Part shown: positions 1 through 13,200 of the stretch, one piece after another
Numbering within the stretch: position 1 is the stretch's first letter
How the letters are laid out: each line of letters starts with the position of its first letter
The notes under the pieces: generated by a model
What the model was told of the DNA's origin: nothing
Database searches by the model: none
Seen by the model: only the letters and a program-made list of their open reading frames with translations
Program-made: the position numbers and the translations under genes
Assembly (NCBI RefSeq): GCF_024362695.1
Contig: NC_065423.1
Location: 6,379,001 to 6,443,000 of the forward strand
Reading direction: 5' to 3'
From: Pectinophora gossypiella
Taxonomy: Eukaryota > Arthropoda > Insecta > Lepidoptera > Gelechiidae
DNA: 64,000 bases

Positions 1-7
1 TAGTAAT

Positions 8-550
8 TTGTCACAAGTGCAGTTTAACTACCAAGCTGGCTCGACCATTGTAGATGGCGATACGACTCACCACCTATCGCATTCGTCTAACAGAACGCTT
101 GGTAAGGCGTGCGTACTTAGTTCATCTTGTGATGGATGTACCTCTGACTACTCCAATTGGGATATAGTCGTGAGCTTATGTTATGTTGCAGTATTTTGCC
201 TTATGGCATCTGTGGTCCAGTGGTTGAGCGTTGGGCTGACGATCCGGGTTCGAATCCCGGTGGTTTGATTAAGACAATGTAGGTTGAACACCAGATTACC
301 CGAAAGTAAGATGATCCTTGCTTTTGACGGCACGTTAAGCCGTGGCTCCCGGTTACTACTTACTGGTGTAAGTAAGCAGTCGTTACATGAGCCATGTCAG
401 GGGCCTTTGGTGGCTTATAACCCTTACACCAGGGTTGATGAGGTTGGTGATCCACCTCACAACCCACACGGTAGAAGAAGACCCTATGCCATAGAGTTCT
501 ATCTATTCCATACAATCTTTAACAAGTTGCTCATCGACCGAATGCAGTCC
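8..550 (+). repeat. SINE cluster: repeat family A followed by a tRNA-headed SINE (family E)
   Basis: Bases 35-190 carry a sequence shared with 13007-13085, 22490-22660, 25268-25360 and 26320-26430, with the core TACTTAGTTCATCTTG and later CCAATTGGGATATAGTCGTG. Bases 205-270 look like a tRNA-derived head, with A-box-like TGGTCCAGTGGTTGAG and B-box GGTTCGAATCCCGG. The body to about 500 (ACGGCACGTTAAGCCG, CACAACCCACACGGTAGAAG) recurs near 8955-9050, 9156-9260, 21319-21440 and 24506-24612. Short reading frames here are not genes. The remaining bases to the first exon (551-1281) show nothing I can name. Confidence 0.75.
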
Positions 551-1281
551 TAGAACCTCGTAGAAATTGACGTAGGTATTGAAGGTTTAAAACCATATTT
601 GTTCACGAGTAATTAATTGTAAAGGTTAACCGGAGGTACAGTTGTATTGACAAACTGACCGACACACAAACCAGTTCACTATTACATCAACGTGACGTCA
701 TACGTCCCTGAATGAAAAACAGTGAACGATACATTTGAGTGTAATTTGTAAACCTATGTGAACTTTGTTACGGTTTTGATTTCATTGAAATGTTTTTATG
801 TAAACGATTTACCTAAATGCAGCTTTAAAAAGTAAGAGTTTTTAATTTGTTTACATGCGCTTGTTATTTGAACGGAAAGTATAGTTTTCATTTTTCAACG
901 ACGTATATTTTTGAAGAAGAATATTTTGTAATGTATATTTGCTGTAATTTTGGGATAAATTTGACAATAAAGGCGTTCCTCAGTTATTTCAGAAGAAGTT
1001 ATCGTTATAACATCTAGAGTAGGTAACTTATTTTATACCAAAAAACATTTAATAAAAATTCTGAAGCCAAATATATCTGCCTATACCTATTTATGCAATG
1101 CACGTATGCCATACAAACAGAAGATAAGGTAGAGACTACGGAATTTCACTTACTAACCATCGCTTCTTCCACTCTCATCAAATCTTGCAAGCTCGCTGGT
1201 TCTGAGCATTTTTGACCCGGCTGATCTTTCAATCAAAAAGTGTGTACAAAACCGCGGTAAAACTTTATCTCTTGTCCACAG

Positions 1282-4200
1282 TACCAAGTCGCGCAGCTGT
1301 ACTGCGTGGCAGAAGTGTCCAAAAATGAAACAGGCGGCGGCGAAGGCATAGAAGTTATAAAGAATGAGCCCTTCAAAGACTTCCCACTGCTCGGTGAGTA
1401 CTGCTATACTGACGAACAACTGGCTATCACACCCTCAATCTTCTTCATAGCAATGGTCGAGTTTAACGCGCGGAAATTCACCATTTTATAGATCCATTCT
1501 CCATTCTATAGAGATGCTTTTGCAGATTGCCATAGGTGTAACGAATAAGGCACTTGGCACCATTTTTACTTTTTTAACATAAACATCCTATATACGTCCC
1601 ACTCGGCACAGGCCTCTCCTTAATCAACCGGATGGGGAATGGAGCATACTCTACTACACTGCTCCACTGCGGGCAGGTGTATAGGCTAGTACCCCGGGAC
1701 CATATTATGCTTAACGTGCCTTCTGAAAAGTACGGAATCATCTACTTTTTTGCATAATGAGGTAATTCAGCCTGTCAAACCAACCAAAAGTCTGTCTAAC
1801 GAAGTGATTTCTACATTGGGAATTGGACCTGGACCTCCAGATCGTGTGCTCAACACTCTAACCACAAGACACGGAGGCATTACCTATAAACTTATATACT
1901 TATAGTTTATAGTTCTCGACTGTCGCAAACACCTCTAAGACCTCATTCTTCCTTAAAATTTTCGCGTCTTTTTAAGTCTAACACCCTGTACACTCCAGCA
2001 GACGTTAACAACGTCACCAATCTGTCTGTTTTGGAATATCAAATCACTAGAGAGACGTGACTCGACTTAATGTGTTTGACGTCTGGCATGATAGGAGATA
2101 GGCAGAGCTCGCCTTTGGGATTCGATTTGTCTATCTTCAGACGATTTGTCGTGCCAATACACGTCATGTTTGAATTGATTCCCAGGGCAGGGAATAGTAG
2201 ACATTGGAGCTCACTTTCCACTAGTAAAAAGTTTGTATGTCAATTATAATCATGCACAAAGAGTGTTATTATTATATTTATTTAGCTTTATTGCGTTTGC
2301 TCTTGGCCGAAGGCATTGACGAGGCCTAAGATGGAGCGAGCTCGCCCAGAAGGCGCCTGTACACTCTAGCCTTGAAAGCACCCGGGTTATATGCATTCGC
2401 AAATACAGAAGACGGCAAAGACTTCCACTCCCTAGCACTCCTTATTCACCGTCAATGCGAGATACCTATCGCAATATGATTTTGATTGCTCATGAATAAG
2501 TCGGTATATTATTCTATCTTCGTGATAGGTAATTTAATAGGGAATTCCTGTATAGTGTAATTTTAAAGTATCGGCTTAAGTCGACGCACAAGGTCGTAAC
2601 GCAACAAATTTACGACTACAAGTCCGTACTAATCCTCAGTGGAGAATGATGAAGTATGTTCAATAGGGATGTACGTAAAAATTGGTTTGTATAGCCATGA
2701 AAAAGTGCATCACTTCGCGACGATGACGTCATAAATCGTCTGAAACAGAATATGAGGCTTGTGATGCTGTATCTGTGTGCTCATTAGAAATCACTCGACG
2801 CGAATCAGTACTAATGCGATATAACTATCCCGTTAAGACATCTTTAATATCCTTGTTGTTGTCATAAAGATGTACCCGTGGGCTTAACAAAAACGCTTTT
2901 CGCTTAACGAAAATACCACGTGATTCGCTTAAGCCAGTTCCATACACGTTAAATAATATCTTCTATGAGGTTTACGTAAGCAAAATAAAGCCCTTTGAGC
3001 AGTTGCTCATGCGTAAGCCAATTAACTTTACGTCGACAAGTTGAAAGAAGTTCCAGTAAAAGTGTTCCAACACTCATAAAGGACTAGTGATCGTGTCTTC
3101 TCAAGCCACAAGCCTTCAAGGATAGTTCTAGTTATATTACATATCAGCAAATCGGACAGCTTACAGTGATTTATGACTTTATCCGGAGGCCAGTCAGCCT
3201 TTCCTTGCGACTTGGGCCGTTGCCAAACCCCGCCAAGTAAAAGTTTACTTATTAGAAGTCTGGTAGCCAGTTGGTCGAACAATTAGACCTTAGTTTGGGT
3301 CTCTAATAGATCTAATAACTTCTTCCGCGTTTTTAAAGGACGAGTCATGTTGCTAATGACAGCCATGGTTCTATAAGTCTTTTAAGATAGATAAAAAAAT
3401 CGAATCGAAGAGAAAATGGAACGGATGAAACTAATTTCAATGTCGCTAATAGACTCGAATATTCATGATGGGACATAGATACTCTTGTGAAAAAAAAACG
3501 TTCTAATATACCTATTAATATCCTTCTCATTAAAAAAATCGGAACACTTCCGTATATTTGTTCAAAGAAACGAAATTAATAATTTTGCGAAACAAGATTT
3601 TAATAAAAAAAAATGAATTTGGAATTGATATCCTTATAATGTAAAATGATATTTATTTTTTATTAACAATTCTCTAATTTCATAATTTTTTGATAAGCTT
3701 ACGAAAAATAAACTTGCAAGGTGTTTCGATTTTTTGTCGAGAAGTTTATTAATACTGAAGATATTATTATAGTCTCCTGATTACTGATAGCAACCAAGTG
3801 TACCATGACTAACGAACCATGGACTACATAGTTACGAACGAGCCCTAACCTCCATACAATAGATCTACTGTGTACAGAGGTTTATCGAAACTTTGCTAAT
3901 ATTCTTACCACCAAGAATTAATTAGTAGCGCTTATGCAAGAGTTACCCTATTAAGTTGTAAATGCAATACATTATGTCGAACGAAGTTTAGTTTTCGTAT
4001 AGCAACTACAAGACAAAAAAAAAACAACAGAGAATTTATTTGTTAATCAATAAGATTATTAATTTCGAATAGAGCGTATTTTTTAACCATTCTTTAATGT
4101 TATGATATATAAATGCATAATCACATTTACCATATTATGTAACCATAATTGCAGTGTTTGTGGGGGTTAAAAAGGCCACAATGAAGCACTTCATCTCAAA

Positions 4201-7200
4201 AAGCAATATTGTAATTTGACAATTATGCATATAAAAGTAAGTGCGAAATGACACCAAATGTCAAATAGCAATATTGCTTTTTTAGATGAATTCCTTTAAT
4301 GTGGCCATTTTATCCTCTCAAACCCCTTTCGTATAATAAAAATTCAATAATAAAAATTAATAGTTGAAAGTATCTGACGAGCTAGGTCGTCTAGGTCCGT
4401 ATTGAACTGGAAGCTTAATCTAAAAATGGCTAGTATATTTCGATAATCTATAAATCTGTAGTAGGTCACAGCTTGCTGACCTTGTCCTAGTTTTAAGACA
4501 TCTTTGTGTTGTGTTATGTTATGAATGATTTCGAAATTGATTACTTTAGAATGTATTTCAATGCGCCATTTTGTTTTTGCAAATAAGCAAGTTTCGTCTT
4601 TAGGCAGTAAAAATGTTTTCTTCAATGCGTGCCAAAGATATTATTTTTATTTTATTTTTTAAGTGCAGGAATACGTAGCTATTTTTCGTTAAAAGCACTT
4701 AGCAACTTCAGTGACAAATCTTCGGATACTTGTCTTGTTTTTTTATAATATTTTTTATTATTTATTGTCATCTGAAGATGACGTTTTTATATATATTTTT
4801 TAATTATTATAGCTTTTTTTATCGTTTATGTTCACGATGCGGTCGTGTAGCCAATAAACCTTTGAAGGCTGCGATGAGTCTGACGCTGCAAGATGACGAA
4901 GGTTGCACCACGTGTCCATCTTGCAAAGATGACAAGGACAGTAGTGGTATTCCAATGCCTTATTATTATTTTTTATTTTTTCATTAGATTAATCCCATTC
5001 TTATTTGAAACATATAGTCCTTGGGTCAATAGAACCTGTATTTTTTTGTTATGACTTTGGGTGCACATTTTGCACATTTTTATATATCTGTTGTCATTCG
5101 TTCGTAGGAAAATCCTACTACTTTTTTTTTTATTTTACTCCTTCGCTTTTAATTTTCGGCCTAGTTTAATTTTACATGCGATTAACGAAAAACCCATTAA
5201 ATTCCTTATTTAAAAAAAAAAACTATTATTAAATCGCCATTTCATACGCGCCTGTTTCAGGCTGGAACCATTGTTATTTGATGTGTACAGAATATTAAAC
5301 TAAAAACGTGTAAACGTGGGCATCCAAACTTATAATAAACTATGAGTTGGTAGTCATCATTTGAATTGTATGTGTTTTGTTCACATATTTATAACTTAAA
5401 ACACCATTGTCCATCATTAATATGACACTTATTAAACGATTAAACGACCGGAATATACATAGTAATATTTGGGAAATTATTAACGACACATCATTTCTCC
5501 TGTTGCCGAACAAGTTCATATTTATAGGTTAATAGAAATCAATGGATCGATTCAATGTAGCCGGTTTATATTTATGTACTTACTTATAAATTATAAATAT
5601 AAATGTGTGATGTGTGTGTATGTGTGTGTGTGTGCTGCTTCTCTTCCCGGGCATGTCGTAAAAACCGACAGAGGGATTGTGTCCTCTAACATGATGGACT
5701 AATGTTATGGGCGATCCCTTATCACCATAAGGTTCAACATATCCATCTTTGGACTTCGTATCAACAGTGGCTGCAAGTTGTCTTTGATTACTTGTGGCTC
5801 TGCCCACCCCATTAGGGATTACGGGCGTGAGTTTATGTATGTATGTATAAATGTGAATGTTTGTGTGTGTGTCTGTTTGTTTGTCCGTCTTTCACGGCAA
5901 AACGGAGCGATGAATTGACGTGATTTTTTAAGTGGGGATAGTTGAAGGCATGGAGAGTGACATAGGCTAGTTTTTGTCTCTTTATCACCCCCCCCCCCAC
6001 TTTCCAAAAATGGGGGGGTGGAATTTGTATGGAGCATTCCGCGTTTTTCAAGGAAGAAAGCTAAAAATGCGCACTATTGTGACTAACAAAAAAATAGTGC
6101 ATCGTTTTTTTTTGAACCCTGTCCCCAAAGAATTTTTATATGGGACTTTTCCAATGTTCAAGGTAGAAAGATAAAAATTGGTACATTAGGAAAGGGGAAC
6201 CGTATTAGGTACCCCGAATTTAACACGAGCGAAGTCGCGAGCAAAAGCTAGTGTGTAATAAAAGTAGGTACATTCTATATTCTTTGTTTTCTTTTTTAAT
6301 AATATTAACCACAGACTAAAAACCTCATAACTTGAATGTTATTAGCCGTGGTATTTTTCCTGTCACTAACAGCAACTATAATACTACTGATAAACTTCCT
6401 CAAACTCAAACCGGATTTGTATTGTTAGTTATAAAAATATCCAGTTATTCAGTTTTTTTTTTACTGCGGTCATCTTGTTTTATTCTTAATATGTGTGAAA
6501 AATCGTTCATAACCCTAACAGGTCGAGCAGTGCTCAGAGTGTTTTGATTGTTTCTGGTTCATAAAAGATATAAAGGATATCCCTAATTTAAGATATGTTA
6601 ATCAGATCATCACCCGAAAATAGAATTTTGCCCAGCGGGGCTAATATGCGCAACGTGATAAATTTTGTCACTCATTTTATCGATTCTGACGATATAACTG
6701 TCGTTTTGTCGATTGCTGCTAATATGTAAACCCAAATAAGTCATGTCGTTCTGTCAAAATACGAACAAAATCACGTGTCACGCATGTCAGGGAAAAAACA
6801 AACATATCGATTTCGACAAAATTTATTGAATCGATTGATAATTTTATTACGTTGCGCATTTTAGCCCTGCAGGATAACGCTTAAGCAAGACCTAAGCATA
6901 GAACGATATAACGCTACTCATAATACGTAAGCATAAGCCTTAAAAATCATAGTCATCATCACCAGCCCAATAACGTCCCCACTGCTGGGGCACGGGCCTT
7001 CCCTATGGCTGGATAGGGAGATCGGGCCTTAAACCACCACGCGAGCCCAGTACGGATTGGTGGTTATTACGACTGCTAATGCAGCCGGGACCAACGGCTT
7101 AACGTGCCTTCCGAAGCACGGAGGAGCTCGAGATGAAAACTTTTTTTTTGTGGTTACCCATCCTATGACCGGCCTTTGCGAAAGTTGTTTAACTTCAACA

Positions 7201-10200
7201 ATCGCAGACCGAGCGCGTTTACCGCTGCGCCACCGAGCTCCTCAAAATCATAGTATTTCATAGTTACTAATTGTATGATATAATCACTACATTTAGTTTA
7301 AAACTCATACAATTCGATTCGCGTTTGTTTTCGATGACAAAAGTAACAAAAGATCCATTACTAGTCGCGAAAAATCGTGACAATCTGTTGTTTGCGGACG
7401 AAGAATACCTTATTACAAGGGGACTAGAACTAAATTACTTTAAACTAAGCGAATTAATTGCAGTTTCAAAGTATGACTGTATGACGTCATCGGATAGTTT
7501 ACACAGTTGGTAGTGTTTGGTTAGGTGTGGTCGGCACAAGTATACCTTTTAACGATTTTAGCGTATATAAAGTGTATATATACTCACAAATTATGAAGTT
7601 GTATTTACGTTTGTAGATGTATACTTTTCACATTTGATGAATACACGCGCCTGTGTCAAACAAGTCTATATTATTATTAGTTTTTCAGTTTCCGTAGTGA
7701 ATAAGGTTATTTGCGCATGACGGACACTAGGCGCCGGAAGGAATCCGGCTAAATACAAATGTATAAAAATTTGAAAATCTGTTGATTCCAACGCACGTTT
7801 TAAACACCATCGAGATGCAATGAAAGGTGTCTTTAAAAAGAGAAGAATTCAAATTTACTAAAAGAGTTTTCTAATCTGTTTCATCCGGTGTTCATATCAC
7901 TGCGCTTCAGTGTATCTACCTAGATGGAGAGCGCTTTGAACCGAGAGAAAAAAGTATTTTATTTGCTGCGGAATCCTATCTCTGGCATGAGTATACTCAG
8001 CATAAATATCCCTATACCTACATACTGTAAGTATAAGTTAGGTAAAAGTTACTACCTTAAATAAAGATGATCAAGTCGGCGAGATAAGTACAAAAAGCTT
8101 TCATAAAAAAGTAAATATAACAAAAAGTTTTGTTTTCCTTTTTCTGTATCTATCATATTTCGCTCCTCGTGTTCAGATATTCACGTGGGCACGAAAATAT
8201 ACAGGCAGTGTGCATTGCACATTGGAATCTATTTCCAATGAAGACATCTTTTCTATTTGCGTCTATAGAAAATTGGATTTGCCATAGCTCTGTTTTGTAC
8301 TTGTATTTGTTCGATGTGTGTTATAAATAAGTGTGATAATTGATTTAAATGCCCGGAATGTGCAATTGTTTAGTTTACTAGGTCACAGATAAATTATGAA
8401 ATTCTGATTATTAAATGTCTTTATGATCTAAAGGTGACAAGAAACTTGGAAGTGCGACATTTTGTCACCTCTTTCTATGACGTCACAGGTTGCTTTTTCA
8501 TACAAATTCCACAGTAATTTTGTGTTTTGACGTTTAGTAAAAAAGTAACTGATTTGATATTGTAGCTGTGTAATTATGAGTCTGTCGTGAATGTCCGTTC
8601 GAAATTAAAATGCCATTTAAAGTGTTGCAAAAACCGGAAAAGCCTACTTCCTTAGGTTACTACTACTTTCTATCAATGAAAATTCATAAATTATAACGGA
8701 TTCTGAAGCAAAACTCCGTTGCTACCGTACAAATAGTTCTACGGCCACTTCTATTGCATATTATAAAGTAACATATCGTCGCCTATCGTCGTCGATATAG
8801 TGAAAATTAAAAAATCACATTCGGATATGGTTTTTGTTAACAATTCCTCGCAACAGACAAGCTAGTTTCAATTCAGGTAAATGTTTGTTTGTGGTCACAA
8901 TTTTTACCCGGATGGAAACTAATTGAAAAGGTCGAGATTTTCTTGAAAAAGGTTCTTGAGGTACCAACCTCATCAACCGCGTCTCGTCATTCACAAGTCG
9001 TGAATGATCGTGTGGGTTGTGAATCACAACCCACACGATAGAAGAAAAAAATGACTATAAGTAGAATGTGATTTTTTAAAAAGGCGCTTACTTGGTTTTC
9101 AGTGTCAGCCCACGATATGTAATGCACCTTAGATTTTTTATTTGTCCTTCATCGGACTGTATTTAGTCGTCACATGAGACATGTGCGGGGTAAGACAATA
9201 ACAACCCTAACACCAGGGATGATGTGGTCGGTCATTGATCTCACAACATAAACGAGATAAGACCGGACTGGTTACGTGGAAATCCATCAAATGTCAAGAC
9301 GGTTCGAGTAATATGTCAAGGCGACAACTCTTAAGTAGGGATCACCCGGGCTTCGTTAGTTTTAATTAAATCGTTTGAACGAAAGAACGTTGGGGATTTA
9401 AAAGATGAAGTAATATAATTAAAACACATAATAACGGGTTCTTACCGCGTTCAAAGCAGGGATATGAGACTCCCGATATTTCGACACTGTTTATTTCGAC
9501 GTTGCAAGTGCCATGACCACGGGATGATCCATTATGTGTTTTAATTATGATAATAACCGCGTAAACTTAAAACAATGTATGAAGTTAATATTCCGTTTAG
9601 AATAATGGATGCATTTTGTTTACACCTTGCCTTTCGGTGGGATTACTATAAAGCTGAGATTTTTGGTATAGCTGCGACGGTCGCGTCAGTTTGACCGTGG
9701 AAAACGAATAGTTTGACGTATCTAATAATAAATTAGTATGCCCCTAATTAGAATGCCCTTTTAAAATCTAAACCCCATTGTCTAACTATTGTGTCTGAAG
9801 ATCTCGGCCTTAAAGTTAGTTAGGTTAAGTAAACTATCGTAATGCAATAAAATATACATTTTCGGGCACTCTTGTTTATTGCCTTTTCTTGTTTATTGAT
9901 TTAAAGAAAGATCTGCAAAATATCAACAACTGTTTTATACAACACAACAATACTAAGTTAAATACAAACTAAATAGTTCCAAATTCAGATGAATTTCATG
10001 AATAATGTGTAACATAATAATTATGGTAAGAAAAGTGATGACGTCATTGTCATTACTCATAGCAGGCGAGAAGCAGTTTGTCTTGAAGTTGTCAGGATTG
10101 TCAGAACATTTGTCTGGTCCTCGTCTGGTCTGTGTCTATTATTCTATTAGAGCTATTTACAACTTTAAGCAAGACGACACAGGCGAATTTTCTCATAACG

Positions 10201-13200
10201 TTTGTTAGGTATGGCGCCTGGGGCAGACAAGACAAACATTACATTAATTTAGGTCTGGTGTGAACTGGCGCCTTATAGTCTACCTACGTTATTAATTCTT
10301 TTATTTTTCGAAGAAGATTCTGTATGAGAAATAGGTTAGATAGGAGAGCATTGTTTCCATTTATGTTCGGAGGCTTACAATTATTCTAAAACATTATACA
10401 CTTCTCATCAAAAAATCAAAACAAGAAAGCTCGCTAGTTTAATTATGTTCCATAAATATACATGCGAGTGGGGCGGAAGGCAAAAGGGAAACCACTGCCC
10501 TATTTTCCCCTAGAAAAGTAGCATGGAGAGCTACGCCGACAAGAGCGTGGCTCTTAACTGAGTGATGATGATTACCCGCAAGTACTATAAGTTTTATAAA
10601 TTTACTATCTTAATTAACACAAGTTTAATAAAATTGGATTAAACTTGTGTTTTGTTGAACATAAGTTCAAAAATTTTTAGATTTATATTTATGTATACAT
10701 TATTGGCGTCGTAAAGTCGACTACTAACTAAGCTGCTTATATAAATAATAAAATTATATAGGAACTGGGAACAACAGCTTTTTATATAAAGTATGTACAT
10801 AACGTAGATATTCGCGTGTATAGTCGCTAACTTGGCTGCCGCTTTAATAGGTCTATGTAAAGTCATGTCATCTTAGTTAAGTCTAATTATACGATGTGCG
10901 CAAGTAAATTGTAAGCCAGTTAACATGAACTAAGTACTTTACATCAATGACTTTATCAAGTAGGTAGAGATTTTACATTGTATTTGTTAATTATATTTTG
11001 AACACCTTTTGAAGTAATTCCTAGACTTTTTTGATTAAGTTCTAAGTATCGTAATAGCTTGTATGTAGAATTTTGAACATCCCGTCAACATCCGTCAAAC
11101 AACCTGACTGATTGATAGTAAAACGTAACTTTACGCTTATTGCTTATATTAATGAAACTATAATTGTACTTATCGCGTTTTTATACTAAACAAGTCTGAT
11201 CGACCTCTAATAGACAATAATAACATAAACTTGACATTGGATGTCGTAATGACACTCACGGCACGGCCGTTGGTTTCTTTTTTTTCTAAATAATTTGTTT
11301 GCGTTCGAATACAATGCCGACTGATGCGATGATAACTTAGGATAAAGTATCTAAAACTTTTTTCAATTACATATTTGCCAAGCAAATACCTATTCTCTCC
11401 AACCTAACTGAAGGTTTGTGAAACTGCAGCCCTCGGCAACACAAACTGCCGTAGGCTATTTCAGTCCTTTGCTTTTCGCATTAAGAAACTTACCTACTAT
11501 TGTTCTATAAATTACTACGCAATGGTATATTTGCGGAGCTCGGTGGCGCAGCGGTAAACGCGCTCGGTCTGCTATTGTTGAAGTTAAGCAACTTTCGCAA
11601 AGGCCGGTCATAGGATGGGTGACCACAAAAAAAAATCATCTCGAGCTCCTCCGTGCTTCGGAAGGCACGTTAAGCCGTTGGTCCCGGCTGCATTAGCAGT
11701 CGTTAATAACTACCAATCCGCACTGGGCCCGCGTGGTGGTTTAAGGCCCGATCTCCCTATCCATCCATAGGGAAGGCCCGTGCCCCAGCAGTGGGGACGT
11801 TAATGGGCTGGTGATGATGATGATGATGATGGTATATTTGCAAAGGCTATCTAACATGAAACACGTGTATATATCTCGCTCCTCTGACCTTTTATGAGGT
11901 CGGATGTCATTTTTTTTTACGTTAATGTAGATTTTCCTCGGATGGCTTTCGCTATTTGGCCGTATCAAGTAGCTGATGTAGCAAATGTACGTATAGGCAG
12001 ATGACGTATACTCGTATAGTTGACTCAACAAACCGTAACATAGAGGTCCGAATTACGGCCGACCTCTAAAACGTTATAGGTAAACTTGATACTTATGACA
12101 TCACAACTATTTACAACAGTTGGAACTGACGTTCGCGTTGTCATAATACATACATAAACTCACGCCCGTAACCCCTAATGTGGTGGGCAGCGCCACAAGT
12201 AACAAAAAGACAACTTTCAGCCACTGTTGATAAGAAGTCCTAAGATGAATATGATGAACCTTATGATGACAAGGGTTCAGCTTATCGTCCATAACAATTG
12301 TCATAATATTTACTTACTCGTAACACTGTTCGGACCTTGCTCGTGGTCTTTAAGGTGCTTGAGTTCTGCCGTAAAGATTATTTAAAGATTACTTAACACT
12401 AATATGTCTTACTTCTGCTAATAGATATGGAAAACGGAAGTTTTTTTTAGTATTTGTCCGCAACTGGCTGATGTAATCTTATATACTAACATTGTATGAG
12501 TAGTTACGTTATGATAGGGTTACTTGCAGAGGTCTATAAGAGCTTTGCTGTCACAAAAGCTTATATAGAAATATATTCGTAGGTTGTATCATCAGTCATT
12601 GCTAAGCTAACGTTCTCTATGACGTAATAAAGGTATTAATAGACTATGGTTTCTTTTAGGCTTCTGACTGGCGTTCTTAAAATACCTATTTTTAGCCAAA
12701 TATACTGCCTTGGCTTGTTGTAGGTCAGAACGACTTCAAAAGAACATGAACTTGACACTATAATCTCCTTAGTTCTCTCAATGGCATGACGTAACGACGT
12801 ACTCTCTCAATCTACACTTTTTTCCTGCATTTTACATTTTTTTAAATATATTACAGGATTCTAATGAGGATAAAATCTGCCTATTTCCCCCATCAGGTGG
12901 CGCTACTGTTGAGTGCTCTTAAATTTTGACATTTCCCCATATTAATAAGCACAAATAATCGAATACCATTAATACGAAGTCGTAAGATTGGTATGACGCT
13001 AACATAAAACTCGGTGAGGTGTGGGTACTTAGTTCATCTTACTTCTGACTGCCCCAATTGTGATATAGTCGTGAGCTTATGTAAGATTGATATGTTGAAC
13101 AGTATCGCCAATATTTTGGTCCATTCCATTATGTTGATGCCTAACCGACCTCAAAGTAACGTAAGCTCTACACTACACCAGAGTTCTTTCGGTTTAGTAA

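Noticed and set aside
205..270. tRNA gene
   Set aside because: A and B boxes are present, but the cloverleaf arms do not pair and the body continues as a SINE found elsewhere in the window.
1153..1419. 88-codon minus-strand frame over the first PITP exon
   Set aside because: Antisense shadow of the exon at 1282-1393; no protein features of its own.
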